From NCBI GenBank assembly GCA_963836785.1, contig CAWIKW010000004.1:186001-250000 (forward strand): DNA of 64,000 nt. Direction: 5' to 3'. Shown piece by piece: positions 1-9,240 of this stretch (positions are counted from its first letter, which is position 1; every line of letters begins with the position of its first letter). The notes below the pieces were generated by a model. It did not search any database. It worked only from the letters and a program-made list of their open reading frames with translations, and was not told where the DNA came from. The translations under genes were made by a program, and so were the position numbers. This stretch comes from DASQPR01 sp963836785. Lineage in GTDB: Bacteria; Actinomycetota; Actinomycetes; Mycobacteriales; Micromonosporaceae.

Positions 1-903
1 CAGCCGACGCACCTGATCCAGCTCTACATCGTCGGCGTGTTCGTTTCCTTCACGCTTTCCCAGAGCGGCATGCTGCGGCACTGGAACCGGCTGCTCCGCA
101 CGGAACGGGACCGGCAGGTCCGCCGCCGGATGTACCGGTCGCGCGCGATCAACGGCATCGGCGCCGTGATGACGGGCTTCGTGCTCGTCCTTGTCATCCT
201 CACGAAGTTCCTCGCCGGCGCCTGGATCTCGATCGCCGCGATGGTGGTGATCTACATGGTCATGATCGCGATCCGCCGTCACTACGACCACGTCGCCAGC
301 GAGCTGGCGCCGGCCGAGGAACGTCCGATGCTCCCGGCCCGCAACCATGCCGTGGTTCTGGTCAGCAAGGTGCACCTGCCGACGCTACGAGCGCTGGCCT
401 ACGCCCAGGCGACTCGACCGGACACGCTGTCCGCGGTCACGGTCAACGTCGACGACGCCGATACGCGCAAGATCCAGGAGGAGTGGGAGGCGCGGGACAT
501 CACGGTCCCGCTCGTCGTCGTCGATTCGCCGTACCGGGAAATCAGCCGTCCGGTGATCGACTACGTAAAGTCGCTGCGCAAGAACTCACCCCGCGACGTG
601 GTTACGGTCTTCATTCCGGAGTACGTCGTCGGAAAGTGGTTCGAGAACCTGCTGCACAACCAGAGCGCGCTGCGCCTCAAGGGCCGCCTGCTCTACGAGC
701 CCGGCGTCATGGTCACGAGCGTTCCGTGGCAGCTCAACTCGAGCGTCGGGAAGGACCTGAACAAGTTCGACCGGGAGCTCGCCCTGGCGCCGCTGCGAGG
801 TCCGCGTGGTCAGCGTTCGTCCAAACCTTCGAGCCCATCACCGGCGGCGCCGGACACCTCGCCGGATACGTCGCCCGAGCCGGACCGGACGTCGCGGCCG
901 TGA
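1..903 (+). CDS. APC-family amino acid permease, C-terminal part (cut by window edge)
   Basis: The reading frame is open from the first base, so the start lies outside the window. The visible part opens in a membrane segment, has an amphipathic loop (HWNRLLRTERD), then two hydrophobic helices at roughly residues 50-85, and ends in a soluble cytoplasmic domain with alternating beta/alpha pattern (AVVLVSKVH, VPLVVVDSPYRE) plus a Pro/Ser-rich tail. This membrane-plus-USP-like-tail arrangement is typical of actinobacterial APC permeases. The substrate cannot be told from this part. Its TGA overlaps the GTG of the next gene by 3 bases, so the two are probably co-translated. Confidence 0.8.
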   Translation, partial: QPTHLIQLYIVGVFVSFTLSQSGMLRHWNRLLRTERDRQVRRRMYRSRAINGIGAVMTGFVLVLVILTKFLAGAWISIAAMVVIYMVMIAIRRHYDHVASELAPAEERPMLPARNHAVVLVSKVHLPTLRALAYAQATRPDTLSAVTVNVDDADTRKIQEEWEARDITVPLVVVDSPYREISRPVIDYVKSLRKNSPRDVVTVFIPEYVVGKWFENLLHNQSALRLKGRLLYEPGVMVTSVPWQLNSSVGKDLNKFDRELALAPLRGPRGQRSSKPSSPSPAAPDTSPDTSPEPDRTSRP

Positions 904-2210
904 GCCGGCCGGTCCGCGGGGCGACCGCGGGCAACGGCCGACCGGGTGTCCCGGTCGACGTCGACGCCGCGATCGATGACCTGGTCGGCGCGCATTTCGA
1001 CGTCGAGGTCGGGCCGGTCGCCCATGGCGGCCATTGCGTGGGCCGGGTCCCGGACGGGCGGGTCGTGTTCGTCCGCCATACGCTGCCCGGCGAACTCGTC
1101 ACCGTGGAGATCACCGAGGAACGCAAAGGCTATCTGCGCGCCGACGCCGTGGAGATCCTGCGGTCGTCGCCCGATCGGGTCACACCACCCTGCCCGTACG
1201 CCGGACCGGACCGGTGCGGTGGCTGCGATTTCCAGCATGTCGAGCCGGCGGCGCAGCGCGCGCTGAAGACGGCGGTCGTGCGTGAGCAACTGATCCGGAT
1301 CGGTCGGCTGGCCGAGGACGAGGTGGACGCGCTGGGCCTTACCGTCGAGCCGCTCGGTGGCGGCGCCGGCAGTGGCCTCGGTTGGCGTACGAGGTTGCGT
1401 TACACGGTCGCGGCAGACGACCGGGCCGGCCTGCTCAAGCACCGCTCGCATGAGGTCGTAGCCGTGGACACGTGCCGGATCGCGACGCCCGCGGTGCAGG
1501 CGGCGGGGGTGACCGACCGGCGCTGGCCGGGCGAGGACGCGGTCGAGGTGGTCGCGTCCAGCACCGGCGACGTATCGGTGACCGCGATCGGCGTCGATGG
1601 CACCGGGCAGGCGGTGTCCGGGCCGGAACACGTGACGGAGGTCGCGGCCGGCCACCGGTTCCGGCTCGATCCGGCCGCCTTCTGGCAGGTACATCCGGCC
1701 GCACCGGCGAGGTTCGCCGCGACCGTCCTGGACATGCTCGCGCCCCGACCGGGGGAGCGGGCGTGGGATCTCTACGGCGGGGCCGGGCTCTTCGCCGCCG
1801 CGCTCGCCGACGCCGTCGGCCCGCGCGGCTCGGTCACCCTCGTCGAGTCCGACGACCGATCGGTCCTCGCCGCCTCGTCGAGTCTTGCGGCGCTACCCCA
1901 GGTGACCGTGGTTTCGTCCACGGTGGAGCGGATGCGCCTGCGCGGGCGGCCGGACATCGTGGTGCTCGATCCGCCCCGGACCGGGGCCGGTGCCCTCGTC
2001 GTACGCCACCTGATCGATGTCGCTCCACGCGCGATCGCGTATGTGGCCTGCGACCCGGCGGCATTTGCCCGGGATGTCGCGACATTCCGCACGGCCGGCT
2101 GGCGACTCACCCGACTCGAGGCGTACGACGCGTTTCCGATGACCCACCATGTGGAGTGCATCGGCCGGCTCGAACCACCCGAGGGCGAACCACCGGACCG
2201 GGCCGTGTGA
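900..2210 (+). CDS. TRAM-domain class I SAM-dependent RNA methyltransferase (RlmD/TrmA family)
   Basis: This 436-residue protein probably makes 5-methyluridine in rRNA or tRNA. An N-terminal TRAM RNA-binding domain (about residues 20-85, GHCVGRVPDGRVVFV) is followed by an Fe-S cysteine cluster (CPYAGPDRCGGCDF, with a fourth Cys in VDTCRIA). The C-terminal Rossmann methyltransferase domain has WDLYGGAGLF (SAM motif), VLDPPRTGAG and YVACDPAAFARD, which carries the catalytic Cys. The GTG at 900 is chosen because it overlaps the permease stop (GTGA) and leaves a short tail before TRAM. Further upstream the same frame is open but reads through the permease gene. RNA position specificity cannot be assigned. 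Confidence 0.9.
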   Translation: MSRPVRGATAGNGRPGVPVDVDAAIDDLVGAHFDVEVGPVAHGGHCVGRVPDGRVVFVRHTLPGELVTVEITEERKGYLRADAVEILRSSPDRVTPPCPYAGPDRCGGCDFQHVEPAAQRALKTAVVREQLIRIGRLAEDEVDALGLTVEPLGGGAGSGLGWRTRLRYTVAADDRAGLLKHRSHEVVAVDTCRIATPAVQAAGVTDRRWPGEDAVEVVASSTGDVSVTAIGVDGTGQAVSGPEHVTEVAAGHRFRLDPAAFWQVHPAAPARFAATVLDMLAPRPGERAWDLYGGAGLFAAALADAVGPRGSVTLVESDDRSVLAASSSLAALPQVTVVSSTVERMRLRGRPDIVVLDPPRTGAGALVVRHLIDVAPRAIAYVACDPAAFARDVATFRTAGWRLTRLEAYDAFPMTHHVECIGRLEPPEGEPPDRAV

Positions 2211-2261
2211 CGGAATCGTGTGCGTCGTGGCTCATCGCGATGCCGGCGCGCGCCGTTTAGC

Positions 2262-2267
2262 TAGACT
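2262..2267 (+). promoter_or_regulatory. Candidate -10 box of dxs (leaderless)
   Basis: TAGACT lies 8 nt before the dxs ATG at 2276, and no Shine-Dalgarno sequence is present. This spacing would put the transcript start at or next to the start codon. No clear -35 element is visible. Confidence 0.55.
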
Positions 2268-2275
2268 GGCCGGTC

Positions 2276-4210
2276 ATGAGCACACCTGCGCCCGAGGCGA
2301 CCGGTCTACCCGACGCGGCCGGCCTCCTGGCCGGCATCAACGGCCCGAGTGACCTGCGCGAGCTGTCCGCATCGGAGCTCGGCGTCCTGGCCGCGGAGAT
2401 CCGCGATTTCCTCGTGGCCAAGGTGTCGCGTACCGGTGGTCACCTCGGTCCGAACCTCGGCGTGGTGGAACTCACGCTCGCTCTGCATCGGGTGTTCGAT
2501 TCCCCGAAAGACCGCATCCTGTTCGATACCGGGCATCAGTCGTACGTGCACAAGATCATCACCGGTCGGCAGGCCGGCTTCGATCTTCTCCGCCAACGCG
2601 GCGGCCTGTCCGGGTATCCGAACCAGGCTGAGTCCGAGCATGACGTGATCGAGAACTCGCACGCTTCGACCGCGCTGTCCTACGCCGACGGAATGGCCAA
2701 GGGTTTCGCGCTTCGGGGCGAGGATCGGCATGTGGCCGTCGTCGTCGGCGACGGTGCGCTGACCGGCGGGATGTGCTGGGAGGCCCTGAACAACATCGCC
2801 GCGACCGAGAACCCACTGGTGATCGTCGTGAACGACAACGGCCGTTCCTACGCTCCGACGATCGGCGGCATGGCCAACCATCTCGCGACGCTGCGCTTGA
2901 ACCCCAGCTACGAGAAGGTGCTCGACGTCGTCAAGGACGCGCTCGGCCGAACGCCGCTCGTCGGCGCCCCGATGTACGAAGCGCTGCACGCGATGAAGAA
3001 GGGGCTCAAGGACGCCGTTTCGCCGCAGGGCATGTTCGAGGACCTCGGGCTCAAGTACGTCGGCCCGGTCGACGGCCACGACCTCGAGGCGGTCGAGTCC
3101 GCGTTGCGCCGGGCCAAGCGGTTCGGCGGCCCGGTGATCGTGCACGCGGTGACGCGCAAGGGCTTCGGCTACCGGCCGGCCGAGGACGACGAGGCCGACT
3201 GCCTGCACGGGCCGGGCAGCTTCGACCCGCTCACCGGCAAACTTCTCGCGCCGCCGTCGCTCAAGTGGACCTCGGTCTTCGCCGACGAGTTGGTCGCGCT
3301 GGCCGACGAGCGCAGCGACATCGTCGGCATCACGGCGGCCATGGCCGAGCCGACCGGCATCGCACGGCTCGCCGCGAAATACCCCGAGCGGACGTACGAC
3401 GTCGGGATCGCCGAGCAGCACGCGGTGACGTCCGCGGCCGGACTGGCATTGGCCGGCATGCACCCAGTGGTCGCGGTTTACGCGACGTTCCTGAACCGCG
3501 CGTTCGACCAGGTGCTGCTCGACGTGGCGATGCACCGCCTCCCGGTCACGTTCGTGCTCGACCGGGCCGGCATCACCGGACCGGACGGACCGAGCCACTA
3601 CGGCATCTGGGACATGTCGGTCTTCGGTACGGTGCCCGGCCTGCGCATCGCCGCTCCGCGCGACGCCCCGACCGTACGCGAGGAGTTGCGTGAAGCCGTC
3701 GCCATCACCGACGGGCCGACCATCGTCCGCTTCCCGACCGGATCGGCTCCCGCCGACCTGCCGGCGCTGCGCCGCCGCGGTCCAGTCGACATCCTGACCG
3801 AAGACGACGAGCGCGACGTGCTGCTGGTGTCGGTCGGAGCGCTGGCCCACCTCGGCATGGATGTCGCCGGCCAGTTGCGCGCGGCCGGATACGGGGTGAC
3901 CGTGGCCGACCCGAGGTGGGTGCGACCGGTGCCGCTCGAACTCGTCGCGATGGCTCGCGAGCACTCGCTCGTCGTCACCGTCGAGGACGGCGTGCGCGCC
4001 GGCGGCGTCGGGGACGCGCTGGCGAAGGCCATGCGCGATGGCGGTGTCCGGACGCCGCTGCGCGACCTCGGCGTCGCGGCCGACTGGTACCCGCACGGGA
4101 CACGGGCCGAGATCCTGGCCGACGTCGGACTGACCGTCGACGGCGTGACCCGCGACGTCCTCGCCATGCTGTCCGACGTCGACGTGGACTCGGTGGCCCA
4201 GGGCGGTTGA
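2276..4210 (+). CDS. dxs: 1-deoxy-D-xylulose-5-phosphate synthase
   Basis: Dxs condenses pyruvate and glyceraldehyde 3-phosphate to DXP, the first step of the MEP isoprenoid pathway, in the cytoplasm. The 644-residue length is normal for the family. Visible motifs: GHQSYVHKI (substrate/TPP site, residues 86-94), the TPP motif from GDG at 158-160 to N187, catalytic Glu380 in GIAEQHAVT, and DRAGITGPDGPSHYG in the pyrimidine domain. The C-terminal transketolase domain is complete. The ATG follows a TAGACT box by 8 nt with no Shine-Dalgarno, suggesting a leaderless mRNA. A 295-base stretch without a gene follows; it holds only a candidate promoter for the next gene. Confidence 0.97.
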   Translation: MSTPAPEATGLPDAAGLLAGINGPSDLRELSASELGVLAAEIRDFLVAKVSRTGGHLGPNLGVVELTLALHRVFDSPKDRILFDTGHQSYVHKIITGRQAGFDLLRQRGGLSGYPNQAESEHDVIENSHASTALSYADGMAKGFALRGEDRHVAVVVGDGALTGGMCWEALNNIAATENPLVIVVNDNGRSYAPTIGGMANHLATLRLNPSYEKVLDVVKDALGRTPLVGAPMYEALHAMKKGLKDAVSPQGMFEDLGLKYVGPVDGHDLEAVESALRRAKRFGGPVIVHAVTRKGFGYRPAEDDEADCLHGPGSFDPLTGKLLAPPSLKWTSVFADELVALADERSDIVGITAAMAEPTGIARLAAKYPERTYDVGIAEQHAVTSAAGLALAGMHPVVAVYATFLNRAFDQVLLDVAMHRLPVTFVLDRAGITGPDGPSHYGIWDMSVFGTVPGLRIAAPRDAPTVREELREAVAITDGPTIVRFPTGSAPADLPALRRRGPVDILTEDDERDVLLVSVGALAHLGMDVAGQLRAAGYGVTVADPRWVRPVPLELVAMAREHSLVVTVEDGVRAGGVGDALAKAMRDGGVRTPLRDLGVAADWYPHGTRAEILADVGLTVDGVTRDVLAMLSDVDVDSVAQGG

Positions 4211-4404
4211 CGCTCGCCGCGCTGGCTGATCGTGCGACCCGTGCCGACCGCGACCGGGCTTCGCACGAGAACAACCGGCGTCGCCTGAATCGGCGCGGCA
4301 TGAGGGCGCCGGCATGAAGGCGTGACATGAATCGGGAGCGCCGCGGGTAACGACCGAGTGGCGGTCGTACCGCGGTTTGAACCCGTCGTTGGCGAAATGC
4401 GTGT

Positions 4405-4434
4405 TTGTCGCCGTGCGCGGTTCGTGTCGATAAT
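4405..4434 (+). promoter_or_regulatory. Candidate sigma-A-type promoter before the beta-propeller gene
   Basis: TTGTCG (4405-4410) and GATAAT (4429-4434) are separated by 18 nt. The transcript would start near 4441, giving a leader of about 65 nt to the ATG at 4506. This argues against translation from the in-frame GTG at 4437. Confidence 0.5.
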
Positions 4435-4505
4435 GGGTGCGACCGCGTGCTCAGTGGACGGTCTGGCACGACGACGTGCCGCTCTCCCGACGGGACGTTC
4501 GTGAT

Positions 4506-6098
4506 ATGGCGAAGGACGGATCGACCCACGACAGTCCCGACCGCGCCCCGCGATCGCCCTGGGCCCGCTCGGCCTTGCCGCAGTCGCCGTGGCAGCCCGA
4601 CGACGGCGGTGTCATTGATCTCGGCGATCCCCGTCGCTCATCGGTGGCCGAGGTCGTTCCCGACGACGGCGTCGAGGCGCCACGAATGTTCGGACGCTTC
4701 GAGGCGTTTGCCGCGACGCTCCTCGGCGCCGTGCACGGCAGCCGCGCCTCGTCACGTCGGCCCCGGACGCGGCGGCCGGCCACGGATGGACCGCGGACGG
4801 AGATTATCGACCTGGGCGACCGTCACGGTAACGCCTCAACCGTCGGCACCGCACCGTGGCGCAGCGTCGAGTGGCGTGCCCACGTCCGGCCATTTGCCCT
4901 TGCCATCGTCGTCGTGGCCGCGCTGCTGGTCGGTGGATCGGTGGCGCCGCCGCTGGCTCGACTGGCCCGGCTCGGCAGCATCACCGTTCCGCTCGGCGCT
5001 GCACTGGCGACGGACGGAGCGCGGGCGGTCGTCCTCGGCAGCCGGGACGGAGTAGGGGAGAGCGTCGCGTCGTATGAGGTGGCCGGCGGTAGGCGGGACT
5101 GGTTCACCGAGCTGTCGATCCGGCAGGCCGACGACATCGGCATGACGATCACCGACGGCGTGGTCATCGTGACCGCCGGCACGCTCGGCAATCGCGGTAC
5201 GCATTCCGTCGTTCTGGACGAGCGCACCGGGCGGCGTCTCTGGTCGACGTCGCTGAATGTGTGGAGCCCTTGGCTCGGCAGCGACATGATGCTGATGATC
5301 AACGCCGCCCAGACCAACGTCATGGCACGGGACAAGCGGTCCGGTGCGGTGAAGTGGTCGTACTCGTTGCCGACCGGCTGCTTGACACCCGTTCTCGCGG
5401 TGCCGGACGTGGACGAGGTGCCGACCGCAATGGTCGTCATGTGCCCCGACTCAAGAACGTTAAGCCGCATCAACCTGGACACCGGTCAGCCCGACATCAG
5501 CAGCCACGTCCCGTTGTCGGCGGCCGATACGGACGCGGACGTCTCGATGTTCACAGTGACTGACGTCGTCGTCGTCGAGGATGCCGCGGTGAAGCCGCCG
5601 CGGTTCGAGACGTACGGGCTCAGTGACCTGAAGCCGATCTGGAAGACGGCCGGATTTAGCCCCAACGACAAGGGCTACGAATGTGGAGTCGAGATCTGTG
5701 TGTCGGCCGCCGGCTCGACGGTGATCCTGGACACGCGAAGTGGTGCCGTCATACCGACCACGGCTCACGACGCCGACCTGGCAGCTGCGGTTTCCCACCC
5801 GTTCGTGCCGGCGTCGAAAGTCGGTACGTTGCTATTGCCCGCGCCGGGGGCAACCGTGCCAGTGGTGAGCAAGACGACGTACGTGGCGGACTTCTCCGCC
5901 GACGAGAAAGTCGTGCATCTGCCGCTGTTCCGGCCCGGGCGCACCTGGATCGTCACGCTGTCGGCGGGCGGGGTCCGCGATGCCGTACAGCTGCTGGTCG
6001 GCCCGGCCGCCGACGTGTGCCGCCCGATCGGCTCGTACCTTGGGTGCATGACCGCGAAGTACACCCTGACGTTCTGGACGCTGCCCAAGATCGGGTAG
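4506..6098 (+). CDS. Membrane-anchored PQQ-like beta-propeller protein, function unknown
   Basis: A 530-residue protein with a cytoplasmic N-terminal tail, one membrane helix at about residues 129-149 (FALAIVVVAALLVGGSVA) and a large extracytoplasmic domain. That domain resembles PQQ-like/quinoprotein beta-propellers by its recurring Asp-x-x-[TS]-Gly-x-x-hydrophobic-Trp pattern (ERTGRRLWSTSL, KRSGAVKWSYSL, TRSGAVIPT). Several Cys (CLTPV, VVMC, ECGVEIC, VCRP, LGCM) could form disulphides. The cytoplasmic tail contains the motif [VI]IDLGD twice (residues 36-41 and 100-105), about 64 residues apart. ATG 4506 is preferred because the promoter at 4405-4434 would start the mRNA after the alternative GTG 4437. 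It is followed by a two-component pair, but no functional link is shown. Confidence 0.65.
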   Translation: MAKDGSTHDSPDRAPRSPWARSALPQSPWQPDDGGVIDLGDPRRSSVAEVVPDDGVEAPRMFGRFEAFAATLLGAVHGSRASSRRPRTRRPATDGPRTEIIDLGDRHGNASTVGTAPWRSVEWRAHVRPFALAIVVVAALLVGGSVAPPLARLARLGSITVPLGAALATDGARAVVLGSRDGVGESVASYEVAGGRRDWFTELSIRQADDIGMTITDGVVIVTAGTLGNRGTHSVVLDERTGRRLWSTSLNVWSPWLGSDMMLMINAAQTNVMARDKRSGAVKWSYSLPTGCLTPVLAVPDVDEVPTAMVVMCPDSRTLSRINLDTGQPDISSHVPLSAADTDADVSMFTVTDVVVVEDAAVKPPRFETYGLSDLKPIWKTAGFSPNDKGYECGVEICVSAAGSTVILDTRSGAVIPTTAHDADLAAAVSHPFVPASKVGTLLLPAPGATVPVVSKTTYVADFSADEKVVHLPLFRPGRTWIVTLSAGGVRDAVQLLVGPAADVCRPIGSYLGCMTAKYTLTFWTLPKIG

Positions 6099-6212
6099 CT
6101 CTCGGTCCGCCGGCGATTGTCCAGCGCCCGACGGCGCGGCGTGCGTCCGGCCGCTACGGTTGCTCGGGTGGCCGGCAGCGTCCGGCGGCGGTCCGGGATA
6201 GCGGGAGCAGCG

Positions 6213-6872
6213 GTGCGGGTTCTGGTGATCGAAGATGAGCGCACGCTCGCGGATGCGATCGCGCGGGGAATGCGGCGCGCCGGGATGGCCGTGGACGTCG
6301 CCTACGACGGCACGAGCGGGCACGAAATGGCCTTCGTCACCCGCTACGACGTGCTCGTGCTCGACCGCGACCTGCCCGGCATACACGGCGATGACATCTG
6401 TGCCGATCTTGCGGCCGCAGGCACGCTCACCCGCGTGCTCATGCTGACCGCCAGCGGTACGGTGGCTGACCGCGTCGAGGGGCTCGGCCTCGGCGCCGAC
6501 GACTACCTGCCCAAGCCGTTCGCGTTCGACGAGCTCGTCGCCCGCGTCCGCGCACTCGGCCGGCGCTCGTCGCCCGTTGCCCCGCCGGTGCTGACCGTGG
6601 GCGACGTGACGCTCGATCCGGCCAAACGCGTGGTGAGCCGGGCCGGACGCCCGCTCGACCTCGGCCGAAAAGAGTTCGGCCTCCTGGAGGAGTTGCTCAA
6701 GGCGCAGGGCTCGGTGGTGTCGAGCGAGGAATTGCTGGAGCGGGTGTGGGACGCGAACACGGACCCGTTCACGACGATCGTCCGGGTCACCATGATGACG
6801 TTGCGTAAGAAGCTCGGTGACCCCCCGATCATCGAGACCGTGGTGGGTGTCGGCTACCGGATCGCGGCATGA
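6213..6872 (+). CDS. OmpR-family response regulator
   Basis: A 219-residue DNA-binding regulator. The receiver domain has the acidic pair in VLVIEDE, phospho-acceptor Asp51 (LVLDRDLPG) and Lys101 (LPKPF). A winged-helix output domain follows (RKEFGLLEELLKAQGSVVSSEELLERVWD). GTG 6213 is chosen because GGGAG lies 5 nt upstream and the receiver beta-strand begins immediately. The same frame is open upstream but has no family similarity. The stop overlaps the kinase start (ATGA), so regulator and kinase form a translationally coupled pair. Confidence 0.93.
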   Translation: MRVLVIEDERTLADAIARGMRRAGMAVDVAYDGTSGHEMAFVTRYDVLVLDRDLPGIHGDDICADLAAAGTLTRVLMLTASGTVADRVEGLGLGADDYLPKPFAFDELVARVRALGRRSSPVAPPVLTVGDVTLDPAKRVVSRAGRPLDLGRKEFGLLEELLKAQGSVVSSEELLERVWDANTDPFTTIVRVTMMTLRKKLGDPPIIETVVGVGYRIAA

Positions 6873-7975
6873 CCGTCTACGGGTCGCCCCACCGACGACG
6901 GCTGCGGCCGACGTTGCGGGTCCGGCTCGCCTTGATCAACGGCGCGGTGCTCGGTGTCGTGGCGTTGGTCCTCCTCGTCGTGGCAATCGCGATCGGGCGC
7001 CACCGGATCGCCATGGACATCCTGGCCATCGCTGTCATCACGCTCGCCGGTGTCGCGGCGGGCTACATCGTGGTGGCTCGCGCGCTGCGACCGCTGCAGC
7101 AGGTCACCGCGACCGCACGGCGACTGTCGGGCGAGACGCTCGACCAACGCATCAACTACGCCGGTGTCGACGACGAGGTCGCCGAACTGGCCGAGACGTT
7201 CGACGCGATGCTCGGACGGCTGGCCGACGCCTTCGAGACGCAGAAGCGTTTCGTGGCGAACGCCTCGCACGAACTGCGTACGCCGCTGGCGGTCATGCGT
7301 ACGGAGATCGACGTGACGATGTCGGACCCGGACGCGGACGTGACCGAATTCCGGCGCATGGGGACGGTGGTACGCGACGCGTCCGAGCGTGCCAACTCGC
7401 TCGTCGACGCTCTGCTGGTGCTGGCGCGATCCGAGGCGCAGGCCGGGCGCCGCCTGGTCCGCAAGGTCCCGGTCGATCTCGCCGACGGCGTCACGGCGGC
7501 GCTGTCGGCGGTCCGACGGGAGGTCGGCCGGCTCGGCTTGGACATCACGACGGATCTGCGGCCGGCTCCGGTCGTCGGCGATCCGAGCCTGCTCGAACGG
7601 CTGGCCGGCAACTTGATCGAGAACGCCGTACGGTACAACCACGGGCAAGGCCGGATCTGGGTGCGTACGGAAACCGAGGGCGCAACCGCTCGGCTGATCG
7701 TCGGAAACACCGGGTTCGAGGTCGACGCCGGCGACGTACCGAAGCTGTTCGAGGCGTTCCGCCGGGGCGTACGCGATCGCACCGGCTCCGGCCGGGGCGC
7801 CGGACTCGGGCTGTCCATTGTCCGCGCGGTCACCGATGCACACGGCGGTTCGGTCCGCGCCGAGCCGATCGAGGGCGGCGGCCTCGAAGTCGTCGTGACG
7901 TTGCCCGCGGCATCGGCGACGCCCGTGGTGACCGGCTCGGCCGCCGTGCCGGCCCCGCCACCGTCGGGTCGCTGA
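6869..7975 (+). CDS. Sensor histidine kinase, short-loop membrane type
   Basis: A 368-residue kinase partnered with the preceding regulator. There are two membrane helices (about residues 20-43 and 50-70) with only about six residues between them, then HAMP (RALRPLQQVTATARRL). The HisKA H-box is FVANASHELRTPLAVM with His134. The HATPase_c domain has N-box GNLIENAVRYNHG and G-boxes GRGAGLGLSIV and HGGSV. With almost no extracytoplasmic part, the signal is probably sensed in the membrane or through a partner. The C-terminal Ala/Pro tail is variable. ATG overlaps the regulator stop by 4 nt. Confidence 0.93.
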   Translation: MTVYGSPHRRRLRPTLRVRLALINGAVLGVVALVLLVVAIAIGRHRIAMDILAIAVITLAGVAAGYIVVARALRPLQQVTATARRLSGETLDQRINYAGVDDEVAELAETFDAMLGRLADAFETQKRFVANASHELRTPLAVMRTEIDVTMSDPDADVTEFRRMGTVVRDASERANSLVDALLVLARSEAQAGRRLVRKVPVDLADGVTAALSAVRREVGRLGLDITTDLRPAPVVGDPSLLERLAGNLIENAVRYNHGQGRIWVRTETEGATARLIVGNTGFEVDAGDVPKLFEAFRRGVRDRTGSGRGAGLGLSIVRAVTDAHGGSVRAEPIEGGGLEVVVTLPAASATPVVTGSAAVPAPPPSGR

Positions 7976-8008
7976 ACGGACCTACCGACGGGGCGTCGGC
8001 GGATCGCG

Positions 8009-9079
8009 TCAACGGAGCGGCGGGATGATCCTCTGCGCGCGGAGAGTGTCGAACAGGTCCAGGAATGACCGCGCCGAGTCCTGGAAGCCCAGGAAGCCCA
8101 GCGCACGACTCTTCGACATGTCGGCGAACGTCTCAACCTGTCGGCCCAGATCGGCGTCGGTGTGCCACCACGACGCGAGTTCGGAGGCCTTGTACGGCTG
8201 GAGGCCGTATTGCGCAACCAGGCCGGCCCACACGTCGTCGGCATGCCCCAGCCGGCCGTCGAGTGGATTCGGTTCCCCTGGGTATTCGGCGGCGTCGACG
8301 CCGAGGCCCTCAGCGACGCGTTTCCACATCTGCCGCCACCGGAATACGTCGCCGTTGACCGTATTGAACGCTTGATTGCGTGCGGCGGCCTCGGTGGCGG
8401 ACCACACGGCGTGGCGGCCCAGGAGCCGGGCATCCGTGATGTCGGTGACGCCGCCGTACTGCTGCGGGCTGCCGGGGAAGACGAACGGCTCGCCGGTGAT
8501 CCGGCAAATGTTGCCGTACACGGCGAGGGTCACGCCCATGTTCATGGCGTTGCCCAGCGCGTAGCCGATCATCGTGTGCGGCCGGTGCACCGACCAGGAG
8601 AATCCCTGTTCGGCCGCGGCGGCGAACAGGATGTCCTCCTCGTCGTAGTAGAAGTTCTGGAAGGGCAGCCGATCCTGGCTTTCGCGGAAGGGTGTGTCGG
8701 CCGGTGCCGATGCGTACGCCTCGAACGGACCGAGATAGTGCTTCAGACCGGTCACGAGTACCGCGTGCTCGAGCTCGGAAGTGCGTCGCAACGCGTCGAG
8801 GGTGTTTGCCAACATCGCCCCGTTGACCCGACAGTTGTCCGCCTCGGTGTCCTGACGCGACCAGGTGGTGAAGAACAGATGGGTGATCGCTTTGCCGGCG
8901 AGGGCGCGTTCTACCGACGCAGGGTCGAGGACATCCGCGTACACGTGCTCGACGCCGGGGATCTCGTAGCGTGGCGCTCGCGATAGGCCGACCACTCGCC
9001 ATCCGGCCGCCAGCAGGGCTTGCGCGGTGTTGTAGCCGGCAATGCCGGTGGCGCCGACTACGAGAGCGGTGCGGTCCAT
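8009..9079 (-). CDS. PRISE-type (progesterone 5-beta-reductase-like) atypical SDR reductase
   Basis: A 356-residue extended SDR protein. The NAD(P)-binding loop is LVVGATGIAGYNTA near the N-terminus. The family-diagnostic features are VTGLKHYLGPF, carrying the Lys of the PRISE active site, and NFYYDEEDILF with the catalytic Tyr. PRISE enzymes reduce activated C=C bonds of enones, including steroids and iridoids; the native substrate here is unknown. GAGGAG lies before the ATG on the minus strand. It is divergent from the SDR gene at 9241, sharing an intergenic region of about 160 bp. Confidence 0.8.
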   Translation of the reverse strand: MDRTALVVGATGIAGYNTAQALLAAGWRVVGLSRAPRYEIPGVEHVYADVLDPASVERALAGKAITHLFFTTWSRQDTEADNCRVNGAMLANTLDALRRTSELEHAVLVTGLKHYLGPFEAYASAPADTPFRESQDRLPFQNFYYDEEDILFAAAAEQGFSWSVHRPHTMIGYALGNAMNMGVTLAVYGNICRITGEPFVFPGSPQQYGGVTDITDARLLGRHAVWSATEAAARNQAFNTVNGDVFRWRQMWKRVAEGLGVDAAEYPGEPNPLDGRLGHADDVWAGLVAQYGLQPYKASELASWWHTDADLGRQVETFADMSKSRALGFLGFQDSARSFLDLFDTLRAQRIIPPLR

Positions 9080-9240
9080 GCGGGCTCCTCGAGACGCGTC
9101 GGGTTGGTGTCTTGGTGAACACTCGGCGGTGCGGTGCTGCGCCGAATATGCCCGGCGCTGGACACGTCGTCAAGTAGGGGTTAACGTTTGCCGGCATCCG
9201 GGGCCGTTCCGCCCGGTCGGATTTGCTCGAGGGGACCGTG

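Noticed and set aside
2306..4315. Long open frame of 669 codons antisense to dxs
   Set aside because: It is the shadow of dxs caused by GC-biased third positions. Its translation is rich in Arg, His and Asp with no family motif.
4437..4505. GTG 4437 as start of the beta-propeller gene
   Set aside because: It lies 3 bases after a -10-like GATAAT, before the expected transcript start.
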